This document shows, in pieces, positions 18,415-25,736 of a DNA stretch of 34,241 nt (its first letter is position 1; every line of letters begins with the position of its first letter). Source of the stretch: Kiritimatiellia bacterium (lineage in GTDB: Bacteria; Verrucomicrobiota; Kiritimatiellia; RFP12; JAAYLN01); the NCBI GenBank assembly GCA_017962605.1, contig JAGCUY010000057.1, positions 1 to 34,241 of the forward strand, written 5' to 3'. The translations under genes were made by a program, and so were the position numbers. The notes under the pieces are model-generated. The model was given only the letters and a program-made list of their open reading frames with translations, was not told the DNA's origin and made no database searches.

Positions 18415-19245
18415 TTATTCAAGAAAGTCGATGCGGGCGCGCATTTCGTCTTTGCGCGCTTTGCCGTCATCGGGGCGCAGTGGGCGTTTGCCGCCGTCTA
18501 TTGTCACGCCTAGTTCCAAAGACCAGCTTCCGCCGCCGGCATTGACGATCTCCTGTGGCAAGGGCCGTTCGACAAAGAACTCCAGCGAGTCCTTTTGAAG
18601 CGAGTGGGAGAGAACGGTGATGGCGTCCGTACTCAAGGAGAACTCGTCCGAGGCCAGCTCATCGCCGCTGAAGCTCATATAGCGCGTATCGATGGAGCAA
18701 TCGGGGAATGTCAGCGTCGCATTGGACGGGATGAAGAAGTGGTGGCGTATGGACTGCTTCTCCCCGTCGCCGCCAATACGGCGCGAGCCGCGCCAGAGGA
18801 CCATGCCTTCGAAGCTTGTCGGGGACCGTGAAAAGCGCGGCGCAAGTTCCACCATCCTGGCTGCAATGGCCGAAGATGCCTTTTGGTTCGATATGGATGT
18901 CAGATAGCGCAGGAGGACAAGGGAGGTCGGGGCGGCATCGAGAAGCGGCGCGAGGGCTGGAATTGTCGGGGTCTCTATTTTCGCGATGCGCCAATTGAGC
19001 CATTCATCCGAAATGCCGAAGGGGCCTATCTGGGGCTCCGGCGCGGGAATCGACTCCTGCTCCTGGTCTGAGAGGGCAGGGGAGTCGTCCTCAATGTTCA
19101 GACCATGGCGGAGAAATGACACCAATGGCCGCCTGTAACGGTAGGCAAAGTTGGCGGCGAACAGCAAAAGCGCCAGAACAACGACGGTTTTCACTACCGC
19201 CGGCGTTCGCCGCCGCCTTGGCCGATTTTCCTCAAACTCAAGCAT
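18415..19245 (-). CDS. Unrecognised single-pass membrane protein
   Basis: A 276-aa protein I do not recognise. A very basic N-terminus (RPRRRRTP) precedes one hydrophobic segment (about residues 17-34), giving an inside-anchor, outside-body topology. The rest is soluble and mixed, with proline-rich SIPAPEPQIGPFG near residue 65. A later beta-rich half contains HHFFIPSNATLTFPD and a C-terminal WSLELGVTIDGGKRPLRP. It follows the isomerase gene on the same strand by 24 nt, so they may share a transcript. No catalytic motif is apparent. Function is unknown. Confidence 0.7.
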   Translation of the reverse strand: MLEFEENRPRRRRTPAVVKTVVVLALLLFAANFAYRYRRPLVSFLRHGLNIEDDSPALSDQEQESIPAPEPQIGPFGISDEWLNWRIAKIETPTIPALAPLLDAAPTSLVLLRYLTSISNQKASSAIAARMVELAPRFSRSPTSFEGMVLWRGSRRIGGDGEKQSIRHHFFIPSNATLTFPDCSIDTRYMSFSGDELASDEFSLSTDAITVLSHSLQKDSLEFFVERPLPQEIVNAGGGSWSLELGVTIDGGKRPLRPDDGKARKDEMRARIDFLE

Positions 19246-19269
19246 CGCATCCGCACCGGATGGCGCGGC

Positions 19270-20406
19270 TTACTTGGTCAACTTGGCGTAGGTCATGACG
19301 GGAATGTCCTTCGGCGCGTCCTTGAGGGGCGTCAGGCACTTCCTGTCGAACTTGTAGCCGTCCTTGCCGAGCGGCCAGAGCAGGGGAGCGCAGTTGAGTA
19401 TCGTAGCGGCGAATCCCTGGTCGGTCGCGCCCTCGTTGCCGGTGTGCGAGGAGTTCCATGCCTCGTTCTCAATGACGAACGGCTTCTTGTCGAAACCGAT
19501 GGCGTTGAGGGTGTCGATGAAGGCGCGCCAGTCGATGGAGTCGCTGCCGCCGAAGCCCGGCAGGGCTGGATCGTAGTTATGGCGGTTCCAGCCGTTGTCG
19601 GAGTAGGGGACGCCCGCCTTCTCCGCCAGCTTGGGATCGACCTGTTGCACGGGGAAGAGGCGGCCCCAGTGGATGCCCATCGCGTCATAGCGGTTGCGCG
19701 TGCCCTTGATGTGGATGCGGCGCAGGCGGGCGGGGTCTGTGGCCTTTATGACGTCCACGGGGTTGATGTGCTGCCAGGCGTCGTGCGAGGGGTCATAGGT
19801 TTCGCCATGCGCCTTGCTGGGGATGAGGGCGTACATCAGCTTGCGCGCGGCGAGGGTGCAGGGGAGGTTGTTGTAGGTCTGCGGCTCGGAAAGGGGAGTC
19901 CAGCCTTCCATCGGGCAGTTCTCGTAGGTGATGGTGACGCCAAGGTCCTCGGCGTATTTGATGATGGGGGCGAAGACCTTCTTGTAGAGGGCGAGGTTCT
20001 TCTCAAAGCCATGGTCCTGACGGCCAAGGCGGTGGTTGTAGCCGACGAAGGTCCCGGCGACGACATCGGCGGCGTCGCCGCCCAGGAGGTAGGCGATGCG
20101 GATGAGGCGCAGGAGGTGGTCGCGGTTGGCCATGGCCTCCTTCTCGTTGTCGTCGAGAAGGTTCTCGTAGGCCCCGACGGAGACGCGGAGGTTGAACTTG
20201 CGGCAGACGTCGATGACCTTCTGCGCGTCCTTGGCTTTGAATGTCTCGTAGTCCAGATGCGTGGCGACATGATCCTTGCGGGTGCCGTCGCGGCGGAATA
20301 CGCAGAGTTCAAGCCCCTGAGCGCCGAGGGCGCGTGCCTTCTTCACAACGCCGTCGAAGTTGAGTTTCTGATATGCCGAGGTCATTAGCCAGATAGGATT
20401 GTTCAT
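19270..20406 (-). CDS. Sugar phosphate isomerase/epimerase family protein (AP endonuclease 2-like TIM barrel)
   Basis: A 378-aa xylose-isomerase-like TIM barrel (PF01261). Family-type blocks are GAQGLELCVFRRDG near the N-terminus, LGVTITYENCPMEGW with a metal-ligand glutamate (about residue 160), the DPSHDAWQHINP block with His and Asp, RRIHIKGT with a histidine, and FVIENEAW near the C-terminus. It is longer than the 291-aa paralogue at 9826, with an extra segment before the C-terminus. It is probably a sugar or polyol isomerase, epimerase or dehydratase; the substrate is unknown. There is no signal peptide. The start has a Shine-Dalgarno (AAGGGA) and its own promoter. Confidence in the fold is high; in the reaction, low. 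Confidence 0.82.
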   Translation of the reverse strand: MNNPIWLMTSAYQKLNFDGVVKKARALGAQGLELCVFRRDGTRKDHVATHLDYETFKAKDAQKVIDVCRKFNLRVSVGAYENLLDDNEKEAMANRDHLLRLIRIAYLLGGDAADVVAGTFVGYNHRLGRQDHGFEKNLALYKKVFAPIIKYAEDLGVTITYENCPMEGWTPLSEPQTYNNLPCTLAARKLMYALIPSKAHGETYDPSHDAWQHINPVDVIKATDPARLRRIHIKGTRNRYDAMGIHWGRLFPVQQVDPKLAEKAGVPYSDNGWNRHNYDPALPGFGGSDSIDWRAFIDTLNAIGFDKKPFVIENEAWNSSHTGNEGATDQGFAATILNCAPLLWPLGKDGYKFDRKCLTPLKDAPKDIPVMTYAKLTK

Positions 20407-20436
20407 AGTTGTTTCCCTTCGTTGTTGAACACTAAA

Positions 20437-20465
20437 ACTCTACATCATTTCCGCGTGAATTGCAA
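20437..20465 (-). promoter_or_regulatory. Promoter of the TIM-barrel isomerase gene
   Basis: On the minus strand: -35 TTGCAA (20460-20465), 17-bp spacer, -10 TAGAGT (20437-20442). The leader carries AAGGGA before the ATG at 20406. Confidence 0.6.
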
Positions 20466-20477
20466 GTGGCTTTTCAC

Positions 20478-21401
20478 TCACGGAAGATCGTGGCCGTAGG
20501 ATTTTTCGCAGCAGTAAGGCAGATAGCCGTATTCCTTGGAGATTTCAAACATCCGCTGCCGAAGGGCAGGGGAGTCGTCCGTGGGCTTCTCATCGCACCA
20601 GAGCGACAGCACCCTGAACGGGTGGCGCTCGCTTTCGGCGGCGAGTTTCGAGACGATATTCTGCATCCATTTGAGAGTCTCGGGATCGGACGGGTCGAAG
20701 CGGTTGGCCCTAAAGCCCTCCCAGCAGACGGCATCGACATAGGGCGCGACGACTGGCAGGGTCTGCTGGAGCGTCCAGTTGCCGATCAGCACGATATTGG
20801 GATATGCGGCGCGGAATTCGGCAAGGAGCTTGTCGAGGCCGTCAAGCTCGATTGCGCGCTGGTCCTCCGGGAGTTTGCCGCTGTCGAGGTCGGCGATGGT
20901 GTCCATGAAGACTCCGTCGCAGCCGTAGTCGAGGACCTCGCTCTTGACGAGTTCCACGAGAAGCTTGCGCCATTCGGGGATGCCGAGGCTGGCGGCGTTG
21001 TTTTCGCCCCAAGGGACCCAATTCTCGCCATTGACCTTGACAATCCATTTTGGATTGACGCGGTCGAGGTAGCGATGCCATGAGGCGACCTCGAAGCAGC
21101 TCAGATAGCCGATTACGACGCAGCCCTTGGCGCGGAGGCCGGCGATGATGTCGCGGGCTTCGTCTCCGAGGGCGTGGGCGTCGATTACGACAATGTCGTG
21201 CGCGCCGAGCCGCTCGACGGCGTTCGGCTTGGCGCCGCCATAGTAGAGACACCAGGATTTGGCGGCGGCGAACATTTCGCGCGGATGGCGCTGCGGGATG
21301 CTGCGGATGGCAACCTTAGGACTTGGCCTGGCGCTGGCGAAGGCGGCGGCGAACTGGACAGTTAAGAGCAGCGATGATATTACGAGGAGTGGTCTTTTCA
21401 T
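20478..21401 (-). CDS. Secreted GH114-like (endo-alpha-1,4-polygalactosaminidase-type) protein
   Basis: A 307-aa protein with a signal peptide (hydrophobic to about residue 22). It has a TIM-barrel domain of the glycoside-hydrolase family 114/TM1410 type (PF03537). Family landmarks are CVVIGYLSCFEVASW with E104, WIVKVNGENWVPWGE, CDGVFMDTIADLD with D167, and VDAVCWEGF. The acidic residues on these strands are the probable catalytic pair. Family enzymes cleave galactosaminogalactan-type polymers, but many members are uncharacterised, so the substrate is open. The start is ATG 21401; an upstream in-frame TTG (21413) adds only four residues. A TTGACA (21433-21438, minus) could be its -35, but I find no good -10. 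Confidence 0.75.
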   Translation of the reverse strand: MKRPLLVISSLLLTVQFAAAFASARPSPKVAIRSIPQRHPREMFAAAKSWCLYYGGAKPNAVERLGAHDIVVIDAHALGDEARDIIAGLRAKGCVVIGYLSCFEVASWHRYLDRVNPKWIVKVNGENWVPWGENNAASLGIPEWRKLLVELVKSEVLDYGCDGVFMDTIADLDSGKLPEDQRAIELDGLDKLLAEFRAAYPNIVLIGNWTLQQTLPVVAPYVDAVCWEGFRANRFDPSDPETLKWMQNIVSKLAAESERHPFRVLSLWCDEKPTDDSPALRQRMFEISKEYGYLPYCCEKSYGHDLP

Positions 21402-21429
21402 GGCAGTTTGCAATGTCGCATAATGCGCG

Positions 21430-21630
21430 TTATGTCAAATCGCGGCCTTCAGCCGCGAATGGGGCAGGGAAATCTGAAATCTGAGATTTGAGATGCGAGA
21501 TGCGAGATTTGAAACTTGAGATTTGAGATGCGAGATTTGAAACTTGAGATTTGAGACATGCGATCCAAAATTTGAAATTTGAGATTTGAGATGCGAGATT
21601 TGAGATGCGATTGAAATTGGAATTTGGCAT
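21430..21630 (-). CDS. Possible repeat-encoded heptad peptide (doubtful)
   Basis: A 66-codon frame whose ATG overlaps the HerA-like stop (TAATG). It is built almost wholly from the heptamer array, so a 7-nt DNA period becomes a 7-aa protein period. Isoleucine or valine and then leucine or phenylalanine recur at a and d positions of a coiled coil (ISNLASQ, ISSFKSR, ISHLKSQ). A second overlapping frame gives a similar pattern. This could simply be a by-product of a stop-free repeat. I list it because its start is perfectly placed for coupled translation. Expression is not shown. Confidence 0.2.
   Translation of the reverse strand: MPNSNFNRISNLASQISNFKFWIACLKSQVSNLASQISSFKSRISHLKSQISDFPAPFAAEGRDLT
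21440..21458 (-). terminator. Hairpin at the end of the HerA operon / repeat region
   Basis: A perfect 7-bp stem TCGCGGC / GCCGCGA with a 5-nt loop, followed on the minus strand by TTTGAC. It could end leftward transcripts from the HerA operon after the repeat array, although the T-run is short. A TTGACA (21433-21438) begins within that tail. Confidence 0.4.
21474..21620 (-). repeat. Long degenerate 7-nt tandem array
   Basis: About 20 consecutive heptamers in nearly unbroken 7-nt register. On the plus strand the units are GAGATTT, GAGATGC, GAAACTT and GAAATTT. On the minus strand they read as ATCTCAA, ATCTCGC, GTTTCAA and ATTTCAA. Two or more frames are stop-free across it on the minus strand. 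The array starts just after the HerA-like ATPase stop and ends before the hairpin and the GH114-like gene. Confidence 0.9.
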
Positions 21631-23954
21631 TAGCACTTGACAATCGTCTCCACGGTGATGTCTGTCTTGCGAGGACGGATGCTCACGCGCTCAAGCTCTA
21701 TTTCATCCGGCGCCATCGACTTGCCGACTTCCGCCAGCTTCTCGGCGAACTCGGCCTCAAGTTCCTTCCTGCGTCCCTGGAGGACTTCCAGGCTGTTCTC
21801 GGCGATGGCTACGTCGCCACGCTTCTTTCCGTATGCGGAAGCGCCACGCGCCGTCGAGCCAATCCTGCCAATTCCGCCAAGGCCCTTGCCGCCACCGCCG
21901 AAGATTGAAATCGCCGTAATCGCAGCCCAGATGGAGGTCGATGCCAGCTTCTGCTTGGCCATGTTCTTTTCGCGGGTAACCCGGTCGTCGGCGGTGCGGA
22001 TCTTGTCGTCAAGACGCTGCAGCTTCAACTGGTAATCGGCCTCGACCTTCGCCACGGCGGCGTCGCGCTTTTCACGACGGACCTGCGCCGCCCTGATGCG
22101 GAATTCGCCTTCGGCTTCGCCAAACTTCGATACGAGCTTCATTTCCGGATCGCGCCAGAGGTCAAGCGTCAAATCCTGATAGACGTGCGCGGCGATTTCC
22201 TTAGCCCACTGCGTCCGCGCCTTGGGGTCAATGTAGGATCCGCCAGAAGCGGCGTCGGCAGGCGCCGGCTCGGTTGAGAATTCCGCGGCGAACCAGTCGG
22301 GCGAACCGCCAGGGGCGACCTTGGCCCGAAGCGAACGCGACGTCCAGGTGTCGATGGCGCTCTTTGCATCCACGAAATGGACGCGCACCGAGGCGAAGGC
22401 GTCGCCACCGGCGCATGGCGCGGTCGCGACAGGTTCGGCAAACGGTGCGACCGGAGTCGCGGCGGGTTCAACATCTGCCACGTCGAAGGGCGACGGCATG
22501 GCGGAGAAGGGGTCAGGCATTGCTCCGGCTGGAATCGTCCGGGGAATGTCCCCTGCCCTTTCAGCCTCGGCCGATGCCGAAAGCGCCCGAATCTGCGCTG
22601 CCGTAAGCGGACCTGCCAGATAGGACAGCGCCCAGCGCGTCTCAAAGAGCACGGGGGCGTCGTCGGCCGCGTCGCGCATGAGGAACATGCGCTTGCCGAG
22701 GCCGGAGACAAGGTTGTCCATCGCCGCGCGGTCGAAGCCGCGCCCAGATTCAGCGGCGACGCTTTCAAGGCCGTCAAGGATGCGGCGCTTGTCTCGTTCG
22801 GTTTGAAGGCGCCCGATAAACCAGGTGCCGCAGTTGGAGAGTCCCTTGTAGTCGAGATCGACCGGGTTCTGCGTGGACAAGACAACGCCCAGCCCGAAAG
22901 CACGCGCCTGCTTGAGGAGTGTCAGCATTGGGCGCTTCGATGGCGGGTTGCCGTTGGGCGGGAAGTAGCCGAAGATTTCGTCCATGTAGAGGAGGGCGCG
23001 CAGGCTGGAGGTTCCGCTCTGGCGGCGCATCCAGGCGATTGCGGCGTTGAGGACAGCCGTCACGAAGAACATACGCTCGGCATCAGAGAGGTGCGCGATG
23101 GACAGCACTGAGACGCGGGGCCTGCCCTGCTTTGTCCAGAGTAGGGACTGGATGTCGAGCGGCTCCCCTTCCCTCCAAGCGGCGAAAGACGGCGACGCCA
23201 CGAGGCCGTTGAGGGCCATGGCGAGTTTTGTGCGCTCCTTCTGCGGGTAGAAGCTCTCAACCTCGAAGACGCCAATGCTGCGGAAAGGCGGGGCGAGGAC
23301 GAAGTTGATTATGGCGGGGAGGTCAAGCCCGCGCCCGGCCTTCCACTCGTGGTAGAAGATGGAGGCGAGGAGGATGTGCTCCCGCGACTGCACCGGGTCT
23401 CCACCGATGCCGACGAGCCCGAGAAGGCCGGCGACGGAATTCGTGACGAGGTCGCGGAGGGTGGCTTCGTCGGCGCCTTCCGGCGCCTTGTATGCGCCGA
23501 GTAGCTGGAGTGGGCGGCCACGGGTGTCGCCAGGAGTATAGACGGCGAAGTCGGCCGAGGAAGAAAGCATCTTGATGCGGTCGCCGTCCTGGCCCCACTT
23601 CGCCAGGCCCTCGCGCCACTGCGTTGCGGTCTTGGCGGCCAGTTCGTCCTTGGTCACGCCGACGCGGCGGGCCTCATCCTCGCCCATGTATGGCAGGAAA
23701 TCGCCGGGGGCGAGGTTCGGGAACTGGAGGAGGATGTCGGCCAAATCGCCTTTGGGATCGATAAGAATGGCCGGGATTCCGTCGATGGCAGCTTCCTCGA
23801 TGAGATCAATGGCGAGGCCGGTCTTGCCGGAGCCGGTCATGCCCACGATCATGCCGTGGGTGGTTAGGTGGTTCGACTTGTAGAGAAGGGGGGCGTCTCC
23901 CCTGCCCTTTTCCGCGCCCAGGTAGAACACGCCGAGTTTTTCGAAGTCAGTCAT
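21630..23954 (-). CDS. HerA/DUF87-like ATPase with C-terminal coiled-coil tail
   Basis: A 774-aa P-loop ATPase of the HerA/FtsK-like (DUF87) group. Walker A is GMTGSGKT (38-45) and Walker B is LLYMDE (321-326). The VVLSTQNPVDLD segment (about 357-368) is the family's sensor-like motif. Residues about 455-560 are a proline/alanine-rich linker. From about 585 comes a charged coiled coil (RREKRDAAVAKVEADYQLKL), interrupted by a hydrophobic, glycine-rich stretch (AAITAISIFGGGGKGLGGIG), then a second coiled coil. Relatives pump or translocate DNA or move proteins. The start is 15 nt after the VWA stop with an AAGGA Shine-Dalgarno. Cotranscription with VWA and TPR proteins suggests an envelope role rather than DNA repair. 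Confidence 0.85.
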   Translation of the reverse strand: MTDFEKLGVFYLGAEKGRGDAPLLYKSNHLTTHGMIVGMTGSGKTGLAIDLIEEAAIDGIPAILIDPKGDLADILLQFPNLAPGDFLPYMGEDEARRVGVTKDELAAKTATQWREGLAKWGQDGDRIKMLSSSADFAVYTPGDTRGRPLQLLGAYKAPEGADEATLRDLVTNSVAGLLGLVGIGGDPVQSREHILLASIFYHEWKAGRGLDLPAIINFVLAPPFRSIGVFEVESFYPQKERTKLAMALNGLVASPSFAAWREGEPLDIQSLLWTKQGRPRVSVLSIAHLSDAERMFFVTAVLNAAIAWMRRQSGTSSLRALLYMDEIFGYFPPNGNPPSKRPMLTLLKQARAFGLGVVLSTQNPVDLDYKGLSNCGTWFIGRLQTERDKRRILDGLESVAAESGRGFDRAAMDNLVSGLGKRMFLMRDAADDAPVLFETRWALSYLAGPLTAAQIRALSASAEAERAGDIPRTIPAGAMPDPFSAMPSPFDVADVEPAATPVAPFAEPVATAPCAGGDAFASVRVHFVDAKSAIDTWTSRSLRAKVAPGGSPDWFAAEFSTEPAPADAASGGSYIDPKARTQWAKEIAAHVYQDLTLDLWRDPEMKLVSKFGEAEGEFRIRAAQVRREKRDAAVAKVEADYQLKLQRLDDKIRTADDRVTREKNMAKQKLASTSIWAAITAISIFGGGGKGLGGIGRIGSTARGASAYGKKRGDVAIAENSLEVLQGRRKELEAEFAEKLAEVGKSMAPDEIELERVSIRPRKTDITVETIVKC

Positions 23955-23969
23955 AGTTGTATCCTTATG

Positions 23970-25736
23970 TTAAAGTTCACCGAAGTATGGGATTGGTTCG
24001 CCGGTAGTCGCGCCGAGGGCGCGCATCTCCGCTTTCTTGGCATCAGACGGGCTACGGGCGTAGTCGCCGATTAGCGAGTGCATCTTGCGCCGCGCCCACT
24101 CGCTCTTGACCTCCGGGCCGCCTGCCATTGCGCGAGAGAAGTCGAGGCCGAACATGCAGTCGATTTTGGCGTCGCCGCCCTCGCCGCGCACCTGGAGAGT
24201 CATCTCGCGCGTCTGGCGCGGGCAGGAGCCATAATAGACAAGAGGCTCGCCGGCATAGAGGTTTGCCGAAGGCAGCGGGAAGAACTCTGCGCCGGAGGCG
24301 ATGTCGCTCTCGATCTTCACGCGCCCGAGAAGCGGCTGCGAGCATGATTCCACAAGCTCCTTGACCGCCCCTGGAATCGACCAGCGGTCAGAGCGCACCA
24401 CATCCTGGCGGCCGCGGTTGCAGAAGGCGAGCATGTCCAGAAGATAGGCGTTGGCTTTTGCGTGGGTGCCGAGGACGTAGAGCGACATGTCGTCGTTCAG
24501 CTTGGAGAACTCGCCGATGATCCTTGTGGACGCGGTGATGCCCGTCGTGGCCTTGCCGTCTGTGATGACGACGGCAATCAGGGGACGCGCCGGGTCGCGC
24601 GGAAGCGCCGTTAGGGACTTCAGCGACCGGAAGAGGTCGGTGTCGCCACGCGAGTCTAGGGAGTCGATGAAGGCGATGGCATGCTGGAAGTTCGCGGTGG
24701 TGGGCGAGGCCCAGTCAAGCCCGAAGCAGAATGTGGCGTTGTCGCGGAAGGATACGACATTGAAGCGGTCGGCGGCCGACACCGTGCCAAGCGCCTCCTT
24801 TAGCCCCTCTTTGCAGAAGTGGAGGCGTTCGCGGGCGAGCGAGCGTGAGGCGTCCTGGACGAATACGATGTCCTTGCCGACAATCGGCAGCTGCGCCGAT
24901 GGGCTGGGGACGATTTCAAGGCGGAAGTATTTGCGCGGGTCGCTTCCAGCCGGTTGGAAAACGCGGAGGTAAACGGACAGGCGGTCATCGACATGGCGGT
25001 ATTCGGAAATCTCATTTGGAGTTTCGGAGAAAGCCTCAAGAGTCGCAGCCGGGGTCGCTTCGGCCGCCGTCACGACCATTTCGGCCACTGCGGGGACGAC
25101 AGGTTCTGGCATCGCAGGCTCCTCGGCGGGGAGACGCAGGGAGAGGGCCTCCTTAGGCGCATCCATGGGAACCTGGACCGTGGCGCCTGACAGCGGAACG
25201 GCCGGGGCGTAGTCCGGCGCCTTTGCGACGCGTTCGATGTCGAAGAGCTCGCGGCGCGGAAGGAGGGCTATGTCGTCGCGCACAATGCGGTCAACAATGC
25301 CTACGACCTCCTGGCGCGGCTGCCAGACAGGGGCTTCTGGGGTGATTTCAGAAAGCGGCGTCTCCTTGAAAGTCGCGGCATCCACGGCCTCAGGCTGCGC
25401 GGGGGGTGCGGAGAAGGTTATTGCCGGCTGGTCGAATATCTGCGCCATCTCGTCCGCATGCATGGGGCCTGGAGCAGCGCCTTCGGGCGAACCGGATTTG
25501 ACGTCCTTATACGATTTGAGAGGATCCTGGCGGACATGCTCGAAGTTCACAATCTTGCGAACAGGCGTGTTGCGGAGCTTCTCGGGAATCTGCGCGGTCA
25601 CGTCGAAGCGCATGTTGGAGACGCGGAAATAGAGGAAGAGGTGGATGACAATCGAGGCGATCGTGGCGAGGACGATGGGCGTCCAATCGCGTTCCTGCGA
25701 CTCGTCGAAGATGGATTTTTCGTTACCGAGGCTCAT
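23970..25736 (-). CDS. Membrane-anchored von Willebrand factor A domain protein
   Basis: A 588-aa protein with one N-terminal transmembrane segment (about residues 20-38), in the TonB/TolA-like cytoplasm-to-periplasm orientation. A long proline/alanine-rich periplasmic linker (about 80-240) follows. The VWA domain starts near 285 with a complete MIDAS-type DASRS (D295, S297, S299). Further MIDAS residues are likely in DSRGDTDLF and VVITDGKATTG. A C-terminal region (about 465-588) is beta-rich and ends in a helical MHSLIGDYARSPSDAKKAEM stretch like those of VIT/VWA proteins. A strong Shine-Dalgarno (AAGGAGGAGG) precedes the ATG, which overlaps the TPR stop (ATGA). Metal-dependent protein binding in the periplasm is the likely role. 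Confidence 0.85.
   Translation of the reverse strand: MSLGNEKSIFDESQERDWTPIVLATIASIVIHLFLYFRVSNMRFDVTAQIPEKLRNTPVRKIVNFEHVRQDPLKSYKDVKSGSPEGAAPGPMHADEMAQIFDQPAITFSAPPAQPEAVDAATFKETPLSEITPEAPVWQPRQEVVGIVDRIVRDDIALLPRRELFDIERVAKAPDYAPAVPLSGATVQVPMDAPKEALSLRLPAEEPAMPEPVVPAVAEMVVTAAEATPAATLEAFSETPNEISEYRHVDDRLSVYLRVFQPAGSDPRKYFRLEIVPSPSAQLPIVGKDIVFVQDASRSLARERLHFCKEGLKEALGTVSAADRFNVVSFRDNATFCFGLDWASPTTANFQHAIAFIDSLDSRGDTDLFRSLKSLTALPRDPARPLIAVVITDGKATTGITASTRIIGEFSKLNDDMSLYVLGTHAKANAYLLDMLAFCNRGRQDVVRSDRWSIPGAVKELVESCSQPLLGRVKIESDIASGAEFFPLPSANLYAGEPLVYYGSCPRQTREMTLQVRGEGGDAKIDCMFGLDFSRAMAGGPEVKSEWARRKMHSLIGDYARSPSDAKKAEMRALGATTGEPIPYFGEL

Noticed and set aside
19444..20388. 314-codon plus-strand frame opposite the TIM-barrel isomerase
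   Set aside because: Valine/aspartate/glycine-rich antisense shadow; the minus strand has the family motifs, promoter and Shine-Dalgarno.
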